A stretch of DNA of 64,000 bases from Mycolicibacterium crocinum (GCF_022370635.2 NZ_CP092362.2:4650001-4714000); one strand, 5' to 3'; counted from the stretch's first letter, positions 16,624-25,042 are shown. Program-made: numbers and translations. Notes: a model not told the origin generated them from the letters alone.

Positions 16624-18090
16624 CTAGATGGTGGCCGGCACCGGCATGGCCGGGAAGTAGCCGTCGGGCGCATGAGTGCCGCCCAGCGGCGTGCCGTCGG
16701 GAGTGATGTTGAGGAACTGCGCCACCCAGGTGGGGTCCTTGTCGGCCAGCAGCAGCGCCGAGGGCTCGCTGGTGCGAACGTATTTCGCCGACTCCCGCTC
16801 GAAGATCCACTGGCATCCCTCGGAGCAGAACCAATATCGCTGTCCGGCATAGTCGACGGGGTACGCCTTCGCGGTGGCCGGCTCGGGAAATGTGCACGGA
16901 AACTTGCACAGGTCGCAGATCATCGGGAGGGTGTCTGCATCGACGACCGCGCCGTCGGCCGCCGCCCGCCAGAATGCCGCATGGCTGGGCCCGAAGGCCG
17001 GGTACTTGTCGTGCAACCAGGCCAAATCATCCTCGGTTGGTTGGTGTACGTCGAACCACAACTGGTCGCGGGTGGTGTAGAGGCTTCGCCAGATGGTGTG
17101 GGAGCCGTGCTCAACCTCGGCCAGTGCTTGGGCGAGATGGCGTGGCGGTTGCAGTCCGAACTGAGACAGTTCGGACACGTAGCCCTCGATGAAATCCTCG
17201 AGGACGTAACGGCGGAAGGCCTCCTTGTAGGAGATCGGCTTCTTCTTGGGGAAGTAGTCGAGTACCGGGCTGACCACGGCCAGCAGCAGGCGGTGGCAGC
17301 GCCAGAACCACTTGTCCATCCAGTCCTGAATGAGCGACAGGTTGGTGTCGCCGAACTGCAGCATGGCTCGCGCGACCGACTGCCCGAGCGCCATATGCCG
17401 GGTCTCGTCGCTCTGAATGGTCAGGTGCGCCTGCCCGAATCCGAAGTCTCCGTTGGCAACTCCAGCGGCCGGGGCCGCGATAAACAGCAGGTTCGTGAAC
17501 GCCGTCTCGAAGACCAAGTTGGTGCCGATGATCGCTTCGATCGGGTCCGTGGTGATCAGGTCCTCGAAGAACGAACGGTCGCCCTGGAAGTACCAGTGTC
17601 GTTCGAAGAAGGTGATGCGGTCTTTGGGTAGCAGGAATCCGCTTTCGTGGTGTTTGGCGTAGTCCTTGGCTTGATAGATCGCCTCTTCGGCGTGACGGCG
17701 CTCGTCCATGGCTTGGACCATCGACGCGATCCGGATCGCAGGCGCGGGGGCGAACCGTGCAACCCGAACGTGGCCGCGATAGTTGTAGTACTCGCTGTAC
17801 GTCAAGGCGGTGTTGAACGACTTCATCGCCTCCACCCACCGAGGGTCGACACGTCCGATATGTCCGAAGCGGGCACCGGCGTCGCGCACGGCGTGGAACT
17901 TGTCCTCCTTCTCGGCCTGAATGCGGATGTAGTCTTCGAACAAGATCTGGAAGGGATCGTTGAACTTCTTCCAGTCCGGCATCGAGCAAGCGGTGCGCCA
18001 CTCCTCCGGGATGTAGGCATCTTCGCCGACATAGGTCGGATCCCAATGCAGGGAATGGGTCAGCCGCTGATACTGCTCGCGGGACTTCAT
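16624..18090 (-). CDS. Soluble diiron monooxygenase alpha (hydroxylase) subunit, TmoA-like
   Basis: A 488-residue catalytic subunit resembling toluene-4-monooxygenase TmoA along its whole length, from LHWDPTYVGEDAYIPE at the N-terminus. The carboxylate-bridged diiron ligands are all present at TmoA-like spacing: Glu100, Glu130 and His133 (DERRH), Glu195, and Glu229 and His232 (DETRH). The enzyme would insert one O2 atom into an aromatic, alkene or heterocyclic substrate. The C-terminal YHS-like domain (about 388-435) has five cysteines, Cys392, 395, 399, 422 and 426, that could bind a metal; as I recall TmoA lacks most of them. It is the first gene of the operon, with TTGGAG before its ATG, and faces the regulator at 18377. 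Confidence 0.9.
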   Translation of the reverse strand: MKSREQYQRLTHSLHWDPTYVGEDAYIPEEWRTACSMPDWKKFNDPFQILFEDYIRIQAEKEDKFHAVRDAGARFGHIGRVDPRWVEAMKSFNTALTYSEYYNYRGHVRVARFAPAPAIRIASMVQAMDERRHAEEAIYQAKDYAKHHESGFLLPKDRITFFERHWYFQGDRSFFEDLITTDPIEAIIGTNLVFETAFTNLLFIAAPAAGVANGDFGFGQAHLTIQSDETRHMALGQSVARAMLQFGDTNLSLIQDWMDKWFWRCHRLLLAVVSPVLDYFPKKKPISYKEAFRRYVLEDFIEGYVSELSQFGLQPPRHLAQALAEVEHGSHTIWRSLYTTRDQLWFDVHQPTEDDLAWLHDKYPAFGPSHAAFWRAAADGAVVDADTLPMICDLCKFPCTFPEPATAKAYPVDYAGQRYWFCSEGCQWIFERESAKYVRTSEPSALLLADKDPTWVAQFLNITPDGTPLGGTHAPDGYFPAMPVPATI

Positions 18091-18132
18091 ACAGACTCCA
18101 ATCTCGGTTGGTGCGCAGACGCTGTGTCCGTC

Positions 18133-18204
18133 AACCTTCAGAACTTCAATGAAGGTTTGCCGTCCAGTTCGGGCGGTGAAAGGTTGTTGGAATTACTGAA
18201 GGTT
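18133..18204. promoter_or_regulatory. Operator array in the divergent monooxygenase/regulator promoter region
   Basis: AACCTTCA at 18133-18140 and TGAAGGTT at 18150-18157 form an exact 8-9-8 inverted repeat. Further copies of the same half-site in one orientation follow at 18177-18185 (TGAAAGGTT) and 18197-18204 (TGAAGGTT). The cluster sits 43-114 bases upstream of the monooxygenase alpha-subunit ATG. It is the best candidate binding site for the MerR-XRE-cupin regulator encoded divergently. The rest of 18091-18376 holds no gene. Confidence 0.6.
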
Positions 18205-18376
18205 AGAGCGCAGGTATTACGAGGGCGTTCAGAAACGTTTCAATCATGTTGCGACCGGTCGGCGCTTGTGCGCGGGTCCTGCGCCGTTACGGGTCGCATC
18301 TCCGGGGATCGGCTTGACGGCGTTAGGCTCGGTGAGCTGAGCGCACGGCTGACAGCAGCGAGAAGGGAGGCCGGAC

Positions 18377-19291
18377 GTGACGACGGATGTCACGGCAACC
18401 AACGGCCATCACGACGGCCATGTACCGCGCCGTGCTCGTAGCCAACGGCCCACCCGCCGGGAGGTGAGGACGGCGTCGGCCGATGGCCAGGGCATTTACA
18501 TTCAGCAGGCCGCGCAGCTTGTCGGCGCGACCCCCGTACAACTGCGTGCGTGGGAGCAACAACACCTCGTCACACCGTCCCGTACGCCGTCTGGATATCG
18601 GGTGTACTCGATCGCCGACATCGAGCGTATGCAGCGCATCCAGTCGCTCACGGCCGGCGGCGTCAACGCCGAGGGCGTGCGGCGAATCCTCAACGGACCC
18701 GGCTACTCGGCCGGGGTTCCCGCCGCGCTGACCGCACCATCGTCGCAGTCCCGCAGCATCGGCACCGCCATCCGCGAGCTCCGCAAGGAACGGGGGTTGA
18801 CGCTACGAGACCTGTCGAGCTCGACCGGGTTGAGCGCGTCCTACATCAGTTCGGTGGAACGCGGTGCTGCCGCGCCCTCGATTGCGTCGTTGCAGAAGAT
18901 CGGTGCGGTGTTCGACACCAACGTCCTCGGCCTGATGTCCGAATCGTACGAGGCACCGTGTTCTCCGCTGGTTCGGGTCAACGACCGCCGCGTACTCGAC
19001 AGCGACAAGGGCGTGCGGATCGAGGACTTGTCAACGGCCGGAAGCAATCTCGAGCCACTGCTGTTCACGTTCCAGCCCGGCTGCGGTAGCGACGGTGCGA
19101 TCTCGCACGAAGGCGAGGAGTTCTTCTACGTGATGAGCGGGCAGCTGTACCTATGTCTCGACGGCAGCGACGAGTACTACCTCAATCCCGGCGACTCGAT
19201 GAGCTACCGCAGCGAACGCGCCCACGAATTCGGCAATCCCGGCGACGAGCCCACCACCGTGCTCTGGATCAATACGCCACGGACCTTCTGA
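18377..19291 (+). CDS. MerR-XRE-cupin fusion transcriptional regulator
   Basis: A 304-residue regulator with three recognisable domains. Residues 40-106 are a MerR-type winged helix (IQQAAQLVGATPVQLRAWE, then SGYRVYSIADIERM). Residues 127-182 are an XRE/HTH_3 domain (GTAIRELRKERGLTLRDLS, ISSVERGAAAPS). Residues about 220-300 are a cupin_2 barrel with His244, Glu248 and His283 as possible metal or ligand contacts. XRE-cupin regulators commonly control amino-acid or amine catabolism; the extra N-terminal MerR head is less usual. A GAAGGGAGG Shine-Dalgarno precedes the GTG start. It is divergent from the diiron monooxygenase operon and probably senses its substrate or an intermediate. Confidence 0.85.
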   Translation: MTTDVTATNGHHDGHVPRRARSQRPTRREVRTASADGQGIYIQQAAQLVGATPVQLRAWEQQHLVTPSRTPSGYRVYSIADIERMQRIQSLTAGGVNAEGVRRILNGPGYSAGVPAALTAPSSQSRSIGTAIRELRKERGLTLRDLSSSTGLSASYISSVERGAAAPSIASLQKIGAVFDTNVLGLMSESYEAPCSPLVRVNDRRVLDSDKGVRIEDLSTAGSNLEPLLFTFQPGCGSDGAISHEGEEFFYVMSGQLYLCLDGSDEYYLNPGDSMSYRSERAHEFGNPGDEPTTVLWINTPRTF

Positions 19292-19306
19292 GCCAGACTC
19301 CAGGCT

Positions 19307-21928
19307 TCACGCGCTCAACTCGATGACGTGGGCGTCCTGCACGCCCAGGTACCGGGTCGGCGTGCAGGTCAGCACGATCACCTGTCCGTAGTCGCCGACG
19401 GTGTCGAAGACCGCACCCATCTTCGTCAGTCGGTCGGGGTCGGTGAAGCCCAGCGCGTCGTCGATGACCACCGGGACGGAGTCTTCCTTGGCCACCAGCG
19501 CGGCGCCGGCCAGCCGGGCCAGGATGCCGAGTTGTTCCTTGGCTCCGCCGGACAGTGACTCGTAGGGAACCGTGCGACCGTCCAAGGTGCGGTTGCAGAT
19601 TCGCAGATCGCTGTCGATCTCGACCTCGAACGTCGGCCCGAACACCGGACGACCGAGCCGCTCGATCTCGGTGCGGAACGGCGCGACGTAGCGCTGCCGG
19701 GTGTTGTCCCGGTGCCGCGCCATCACCGACCGCAGCAGCTGTGCGGCCCGAGCCCGGCGAGACACCCGCGAATGCTCGGCGAAGGCATGCTCGCGGGCGA
19801 TCTGAGCCGTGTCGAGACTGCCCTGCCGCCCCTCGTTGCCGATCACGCCGAGTTCGACGGTGATGTCGTTGAGTGCCTGACTGACCTGCGCATGCTCACG
19901 CTCCAGCGCGGTGGCGGCAGCGCTGGCCTCGGCCAGCGTCGCCTGCACGGCAGCGGGGTCGGCGGCCGCGTACGCCCTCGCCAGCTCCGCCGCCGCCGTC
20001 GCGGCCTGGCGCTGCGCCTCGGCGTCGGCAGCGGCCTGCGCGGCGAGCTGCTCGTCGTCGCGGGTTGCCCGCTGTGCCGTGAGCCGCGCGGTCGCGGCGT
20101 CGAGTTCAGCGCTGGCGTCGCGAAATTTGGCACTCAGAACCGTTGCCGCCGTGCTCTTTTCGGTCAAGCGAACGTTCGCGCCCGCCATCGCGCGCTGGTG
20201 CAGATCGGCTTCGGCACGCGCTGTCTCGCGCGCTTCGATGGCGCTCACGAACGCCGCCCGGGCCGCGCCACCGTCGATGCCCGCAGCGAGCAGCGCCGGC
20301 GAGATCGCCTCACGCAGGGCTGCCAACCGCACCCGAATCTCGGTGGCCCCTTCGTCCTCGCACAGCCCGCCCACTGTGGCGGCCAGTTGATCGCGGTTGC
20401 CGGCGAGTTCCCGGCGGTGCCGCTCGAGGTTTCGCGCGCCCTCGACATCGGTCACACCGCCCTGCCGCAGCGCCTCGGCCAGAACCTGCTGCGCTGCTTG
20501 GAGTTTCGCCTGCACCCCGGATGTGGTGGCGCCCGGATCGATCCGCACGCTGAGCACTCCGGGGAGCTCGACGCTGGTCGGCGATGACGTGGGCGGCGCC
20601 CAGGTTTGGCCCGCGGCCAACCGGACGCTCTGTCCCCCCACAGTCAGCTCGAGCTCGGCGGCCGCGGTGAACTCCACCGTGGTGGCGGTCGCCGTGAGCT
20701 GAGCCTGGATACGTTCGACCAGGGCTGCGGCCGACTCGATATCGGCCATCACCTCAGCGGTCAGCGTGATGCGGGACAACTCGGCGGTCAGCGCCGCCAG
20801 CTGCGTCTCGATCGCCTCGATGCGTTCCAGGCGCGCGGCGAGGCGCTGCGCCTGCTCATCGGCGGCCAGCGCGTCGACGACCTTGCGAGCCTCGTCGACC
20901 CTCTCCTGGGCGGCGGCAAGGGCGGCGGTTGATTCCGCTGATGCGGCACAGGCCATTTCGACGACTTCACGTGCGGTGTGTTCGGCTTCGATGGCGGCCG
21001 CCAGCTGCGACTGCACCTCAGCCACGGCCGCGGCGCGGGCCGCCACATCGTCGCGCAGTCGGACGCGTTCGGCGTGCGCGGCGCTCGACGCAGCGCACGT
21101 GCCCTGTGCCGCAGTCGCGACCAGTTCGGCCTGTCGCAGCTGGTCGGCGAGTTCGGCGAGTTCGGCCGCCGCCGCCTGGGCGGCGGTCAGGCGCTCGGCG
21201 ATGCTCGGGCAGCGATCGGCCAACGCGGCCTGCTGCTGGACGAGGTCGGTATGCCTACGCACTCGTTCGTCGACTTCGGCGACCGCGGCGGCGCACCGAG
21301 CCACCTCCTCGTCCGCCGCGCGCAGCTGTGCGACCGCCGCCGCCCACTCGCCCGTCGGACGACCCGTGGCGGTGAAGTACTTGCCGTATTCGGCGTCGAT
21401 TCGTTCAATCAGCAGCGGCTCGGTGCCCGACAATGCCGCGTCGTCACCGGCCGCGAGATCCAAAGCCCGTGAGAGAGCATCGCATTCGGACAGATCGACC
21501 GCGGCGGTCGAGCTGGTCTGCAGGACCCGTTGCGCGTGCCACAAGCCGGTGTCGACGGTTTCACCGAGCATGGCCAGCACTCGCTCATGCGCCTCGTCGC
21601 CGGTGAGCTGTTCGCGGCGCGGTGCCGTGATGGTCAACTCGGTTTCGCACTTCTTGTGGAAGCGCTTGCGATAGACGAAACGGTATGGGCCCGTGCTGAT
21701 CTCGGCAAGAACCTCGGAACCAACATCGGCATGCGTCGGCTTGACCTGCTTGACGTCCTTTTTCGTCGAGCGATCCTTGGACTCCAGCAGCAGGTCGAGC
21801 GCCTCGATCATCGACGTCTTGCCGATCTCGTTGGCACCACACACCACGACCACGCCGTGATCGGGAAACTGGATGTCGCGGTGAGTGATTCCGCGATAGT
21901 TGGTGAGGACCAACCGGTGGAGCTTCAC
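19307..21928 (-). CDS. SMC/Rad50-like ATPase (YhaN/SbcC type), Rv1278 orthologue
   Basis: An 873-residue ABC-class ATPase with long coiled coils, similar in length to M. tuberculosis Rv1278. The N-terminal Walker A is GANEIGKTSM (about residues 32-41). An Ala/Glu/Arg-rich coiled coil spans roughly 170-740. The C-terminal head carries the signature LSGGAKEQLGIL and Walker B/D-loop VVIDDALGFTDPDR. It starts with KLHRLVLTNYRGI, the RecF/SMC N-terminal strand pair. With the adjacent nuclease it should form a Mre11-Rad50-like complex for DNA end or replication-fork processing. The downstream gene order identifies the locus as the Rv1278-Rv1277 pair, not the separate SbcCD. The ATG overlaps the nuclease stop codon. 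Confidence 0.88.
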   Translation of the reverse strand: MKLHRLVLTNYRGITHRDIQFPDHGVVVVCGANEIGKTSMIEALDLLLESKDRSTKKDVKQVKPTHADVGSEVLAEISTGPYRFVYRKRFHKKCETELTITAPRREQLTGDEAHERVLAMLGETVDTGLWHAQRVLQTSSTAAVDLSECDALSRALDLAAGDDAALSGTEPLLIERIDAEYGKYFTATGRPTGEWAAAVAQLRAADEEVARCAAAVAEVDERVRRHTDLVQQQAALADRCPSIAERLTAAQAAAAELAELADQLRQAELVATAAQGTCAASSAAHAERVRLRDDVAARAAAVAEVQSQLAAAIEAEHTAREVVEMACAASAESTAALAAAQERVDEARKVVDALAADEQAQRLAARLERIEAIETQLAALTAELSRITLTAEVMADIESAAALVERIQAQLTATATTVEFTAAAELELTVGGQSVRLAAGQTWAPPTSSPTSVELPGVLSVRIDPGATTSGVQAKLQAAQQVLAEALRQGGVTDVEGARNLERHRRELAGNRDQLAATVGGLCEDEGATEIRVRLAALREAISPALLAAGIDGGAARAAFVSAIEARETARAEADLHQRAMAGANVRLTEKSTAATVLSAKFRDASAELDAATARLTAQRATRDDEQLAAQAAADAEAQRQAATAAAELARAYAAADPAAVQATLAEASAAATALEREHAQVSQALNDITVELGVIGNEGRQGSLDTAQIAREHAFAEHSRVSRRARAAQLLRSVMARHRDNTRQRYVAPFRTEIERLGRPVFGPTFEVEIDSDLRICNRTLDGRTVPYESLSGGAKEQLGILARLAGAALVAKEDSVPVVIDDALGFTDPDRLTKMGAVFDTVGDYGQVIVLTCTPTRYLGVQDAHVIELSA

Positions 21929-23076
21929 GCCGCACTCCCGCCGGCCAGCCGCAGCAACAGCCCGAGCGCGCCCTGGGCGTCCTGCGCGGCTTCGTCGTCA
22001 CCGGAGCGCGCGGTGTTGACCAGTTCGTCGACGGCCGCCGCGGCGAACCCGCCGATCCCCAGGTCGTCGAACTCGCCGTCGGCCGGCATCACCGCGATGC
22101 TGGTGTGCCGCTCCCAGGTACCCAGCCAGGCGAACAGCCGGGCGTACTTGTCCAGGCAGGCATCCAGGGCGGCGCGGTCGGTGACGGTCAGCGAACCGGT
22201 CAATCCCAGCCGCACGACGGTGCGTTCCTTATCCGCCAGCAGATCGAGGTTGAGGTCGAGATCGGCGATGTCGCGGGTGTCGTCGACCTGGCGGTGCAGC
22301 GTGACGAATCGCCACCGGCCGACATGGTGGGACTCGACGGTGACCGGGTGCGCCGGGTCGGCCTCGTCGATGTCGACCAGCAAGACGTGACCCGGGTCGG
22401 CCTCGACGTCGTCGAAATTCGTCACTTCCGGTGACCCGGAATACCACACTCGGCGGCTGTCGCCGACGCAGGTGCGAGAGTGCTTGTCGCCCAGGGCGAC
22501 ATAATGGACGGCGCCGCGCTCGACGGCCTCGGACAGCCCGGCCATCCGGATCAGCGACGGCTTGCCCGGGTCCGGGTCGAGGACGTCGACCCCACCGTGG
22601 GCGACCAAAACCCGCGTCGTGCCGTCGGCGGGCAGGTCCGCCAGCACCGCGGCCACCAGGTCGGTGGTCGGCGCCTTGGTGCGCCACGGCGCGACGACCA
22701 GTTGCACGCCGGGCCGCACCTCCCACAGGCCGTCGCGGTCCAACACGATCACGTTGTCCGGGCATTCGGCCCGGAACAACGCGCTGGTGTAGACCGACGA
22801 CGCGTCGAGGGGGTCGTGGTTGCCGGGCAGTAGATACACCGGAACACCGATGGCGCGCATGGCTTCCAGCGATTGGCTGATGACCTTCGGGGCGAGCTGG
22901 TTGTGCTCGAACACGTCGCCGGCGACGACGACGAACTCCGCCCCGGTCTGCTCCGCCAGGGCGCCGAGACCGGCCACCGCGTCGCGCCGGGCCGCCGAGT
23001 AACGCGGCTGGGCTTCACCTTCCAGGAAGTGCCGCGTCATGCCGAGTTGCCAGTCGGCGGTGTGCAGAAATCGCAT
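21925..23076 (-). CDS. Metallophosphoesterase DNA nuclease (YhaO/SbcD/Mre11-like), Rv1277 orthologue
   Basis: A 383-residue calcineurin-like phosphoesterase. All metal motifs are in place: FLHTADWQLG at residues 3-12, GDVFEHNQ near 54, GNHDP near 85, HGGVD near 157 and GDKHSR near 195. A C-terminal capping region of the Mre11/SbcD kind follows. It should be the Mn-dependent nuclease partner of the SMC ATPase encoded next, with a 4-base overlap pointing to coupled translation. A GGAGG Shine-Dalgarno precedes the ATG. M. tuberculosis Rv1277 is annotated somewhat longer (about 417 residues). The start used here places the first metal motif at the very N-terminus, as in the family. Confidence 0.88.
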   Translation of the reverse strand: MRFLHTADWQLGMTRHFLEGEAQPRYSAARRDAVAGLGALAEQTGAEFVVVAGDVFEHNQLAPKVISQSLEAMRAIGVPVYLLPGNHDPLDASSVYTSALFRAECPDNVIVLDRDGLWEVRPGVQLVVAPWRTKAPTTDLVAAVLADLPADGTTRVLVAHGGVDVLDPDPGKPSLIRMAGLSEAVERGAVHYVALGDKHSRTCVGDSRRVWYSGSPEVTNFDDVEADPGHVLLVDIDEADPAHPVTVESHHVGRWRFVTLHRQVDDTRDIADLDLNLDLLADKERTVVRLGLTGSLTVTDRAALDACLDKYARLFAWLGTWERHTSIAVMPADGEFDDLGIGGFAAAAVDELVNTARSGDDEAAQDAQGALGLLLRLAGGSAA

Positions 23077-23179
23077 TCGCGGGTCCCTCCTTCTCCAGTC
23101 GCTCGGCGGGTGCTGCGGCGAGTGTAGGGCGCGCCGCCGACAAGTCCGCGGACCTCGTCCGGCATGTACCGAAACCGTT

Positions 23180-23192
23180 TAGCCTTACCGGC
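23180..23192 (+). promoter_or_regulatory. Predicted leaderless promoter of the SixA-like gene
   Basis: TAGCCT at 23180-23185 fits the mycobacterial -10 pattern TANNNT and lies 7 bases before the GTG start codon, so transcription would begin at the start codon. No Shine-Dalgarno is present. Confidence 0.45.
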
Positions 23193-23699
23193 GTGACTGC
23201 AGGACAACGCACCCTGATACTCATGCGCCACGCCAAATCCGACTACCCCGACGGCGTGGCCGACCACGATCGGCCGCTGGCCTCCCGCGGGATTCGCGAA
23301 GCCGGACTGGCAGGCGAGTGGCTGCGGGTGAACGTGCCATCGATTGAGTTGGTGCTGTGTTCCTCGGCGACGCGCACCCGCCAAACTCTGGATTACACCG
23401 CGATCGACGCGCCGGTGAACTACTCCGAGCGGCTCTACGGCGCCACCCCGGGGACGATGCTCGCCGAGATCAACCAGGTGCCCGACGATGTCGCGACTGT
23501 GATGGTCGTCGGCCACGAGCCGACGATGAGCCAGCTATCCCTGGGTCTGGCGGATCCGGACCGCTCTGATCCCGAGGCGGCCGACGAGATCTCGATCAAA
23601 TACCCCACTTCGGCGATCGCGGTGTTGAAGGTGCCTGGCAATTGGGCAGCGCTCGAACTCGGCGGTGCCGAGCTGGCCCTATTCCACGTGCCGCGCTAG
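23193..23699 (+). CDS. Histidine phosphatase SixA-like, Rv1276c orthologue
   Basis: A 168-residue histidine phosphatase superfamily protein. The RHG-type catalytic motif reads LMRHAKSDYP near the N-terminus, with the nucleophile His13 after Arg12. SSATRTRQT and VGHEPTMSQL supply the second Arg and His of the active site. The size and motifs match SixA phosphohistidine phosphatases and the Rv1276c orthologue. The substrate (phosphoprotein or small phosphate ester) is not known. The GTG start has no Shine-Dalgarno but a -10 seven bases upstream. It is divergent from the Rv1277-like nuclease and convergent with lprC. Confidence 0.85.
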   Translation: MTAGQRTLILMRHAKSDYPDGVADHDRPLASRGIREAGLAGEWLRVNVPSIELVLCSSATRTRQTLDYTAIDAPVNYSERLYGATPGTMLAEINQVPDDVATVMVVGHEPTMSQLSLGLADPDRSDPEAADEISIKYPTSAIAVLKVPGNWAALELGGAELALFHVPR

Positions 23700-23720
23700 T
23701 CGGCGTCGATCCAGACATGA

Positions 23721-23748
23721 GAGCGAAGTTCGGGACGAATTCTCGCTC
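23721..23748. terminator. Hairpin between convergent SixA-like and lprC genes
   Basis: GAGCGA at 23721-23726 pairs with TCGCTC at 23743-23748, and the inner AGTTCG/CGAATT segments continue the stem with one bulge or mismatch. It lies between the stop codons of two convergent genes. There is no U-tract, as is usual for GC-rich actinobacteria, so termination is plausible but unproven. Confidence 0.35.
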
Positions 23749-23771
23749 ACGGTTCTGACTCCGCGCAGAGA

Positions 23772-24320
23772 CTAGGAGTTCGTGGCCAGCGTCAGCTCCA
23801 TCAACTTGATGGCCTGACCACACGCGTCGATTCCGGGGGCCTGCGGGTTGACCCACCACCCGACGACACCGGCGGCATCGCTGGCTACCCCGCAGCCACC
23901 GTTGGGATCGCTGGTCCGCATCACGATCGACGGCACTCCGGCGATCGATCGGTTCTCGATCTGGTACTTGAGGAACTGCCCGACGGACCGTTCGTTGTCG
24001 AGGCTGCCCTGCTCGTACCAGAACCGGGTGATGTCCACCAGACCGGCGGGGTTGGCGGCCTGCCAGCGGCAAACGGCGCCGACGAACGTGCTCTGGATGT
24101 CGAGCGGATCGGCACCCACCGTCTTGGCCAGGATGTCGGTGGTGAGGACGTCACACTCCTTGAGCAGGTTCGGGTACTGCTGCGCGGAGTTGTCGTTGCG
24201 CGGCACGTTGCCTGAACCCGACTTGGCCGCGGTTCCGTCCACCGTCTTGGCGCAACCGCTGACTACGACGAGCGCGCAGAGCACGGCCGCCGCCGCAGTC
24301 CCTACCCGGCGGGGGCTCAT
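23772..24320 (-). CDS. lprC: Lipoprotein LprC
   Basis: A 182-residue exported lipoprotein; M. tuberculosis LprC has about 180. The signal peptide MSPRRVGTAAAAVLCALVVV leads to a lipobox ending SGC, which would be lipidated at the cysteine. The mature part belongs to the DUF3558-type family and has paired cysteines that could form disulfides outside the membrane. The start at 24320 gives the signal peptide directly and overlaps the lprB stop codon (ATGA), so the two are co-translated. The molecular role is unknown. The paralogous partner lprB lies immediately upstream, and I infer that both act together at the cell surface. Confidence 0.85.
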   Translation of the reverse strand: MSPRRVGTAAAAVLCALVVVSGCAKTVDGTAAKSGSGNVPRNDNSAQQYPNLLKECDVLTTDILAKTVGADPLDIQSTFVGAVCRWQAANPAGLVDITRFWYEQGSLDNERSVGQFLKYQIENRSIAGVPSIVMRTSDPNGGCGVASDAAGVVGWWVNPQAPGIDACGQAIKLMELTLATNS

Positions 24321-24883
24321 TTGGAATTCACGATCGATTGCCGGGTCAATTCCTTGGCCACGTCGCACGCCGGCGGGAAGGGCTTCTCCGCGAAGCTGAC
24401 GGACCATTCGATGAAGTCGTCGTTGAACTGCATTCCGATCTCGCACAGGTTGTCCCCCAGAGTCGGATCGGTGCCGACGGCGATGAAGCCGCTGTGGCCC
24501 TCGATGTTGATGTCCTCGACGCTGGTGCGCGACAGTTCCTCGGTCTTGCGTTCACGCCCGATCGGGCTGCCGCGATACCAGGTGAAGGAGAAGTGCGGTC
24601 CGAGGATGCCTCCACCGGCCAGCCACTGACACCCGACCGAGTTCTTCGCCGTGTTCACCAGCCCGGTCACCCGGGTCTGCTCGGCGATCGTCTGGTCGGT
24701 GATGCCGCCGCACTCCGGGAACATCGGCCCGTGCTTGGCGTTGGCCGACTGCGGCGCGGGCGCCTGTGAGCCTTGTTGCTGGCCGGGGCCGCTGCTGCCG
24801 TTGTCCGAGCATGCGCCGATGGAGGCCGCGATGGCTACCACCCCGGCAGCCAGCGCCAGTTTGCGCGTCGCTGTCATGCGCAC
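24317..24883 (-). CDS. lprB: Lipoprotein LprB
   Basis: A 188-residue lipoprotein, matching M. tuberculosis LprB in size and position. The signal MRMTATRKLALAAGVVAIAA ends in a SIGAC lipobox. A low-complexity Gln/Pro/Ala linker follows, then a DUF3558-like domain related to LprC (shared pattern of CGGITDQTI, a central tryptophan segment and C-terminal acidic part). AGGTG lies 5-6 bases before the ATG. The gene is divergent from the ABC exporter genes at 25043. The function is not established from sequence. Confidence 0.85.
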   Translation of the reverse strand: MRMTATRKLALAAGVVAIAASIGACSDNGSSGPGQQQGSQAPAPQSANAKHGPMFPECGGITDQTIAEQTRVTGLVNTAKNSVGCQWLAGGGILGPHFSFTWYRGSPIGRERKTEELSRTSVEDINIEGHSGFIAVGTDPTLGDNLCEIGMQFNDDFIEWSVSFAEKPFPPACDVAKELTRQSIVNSK

Positions 24884-25042
24884 CTGCTGCGAGTCACAGC
24901 ATGCACTGTAGCGGCAGGCCGTTTACTCAACCACCGACATGCCGCTTGACCAGCCGGTATAGCTGGCCTGTGGAAGACGCGGCCCGGCACCGTGCGACAT
25001 CATTGCGCCAGGCCGGTTGGAGGGGTGTGCAACAGTAGCGAA

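Noticed and set aside
19307..23076. Naming the SMC-ATPase/nuclease pair sbcC and sbcD
   Set aside because: Synteny with Rv1278-Rv1277 and the YhaN/YhaO-like layout point to the distinct mycobacterial pair, so I left the symbols empty.
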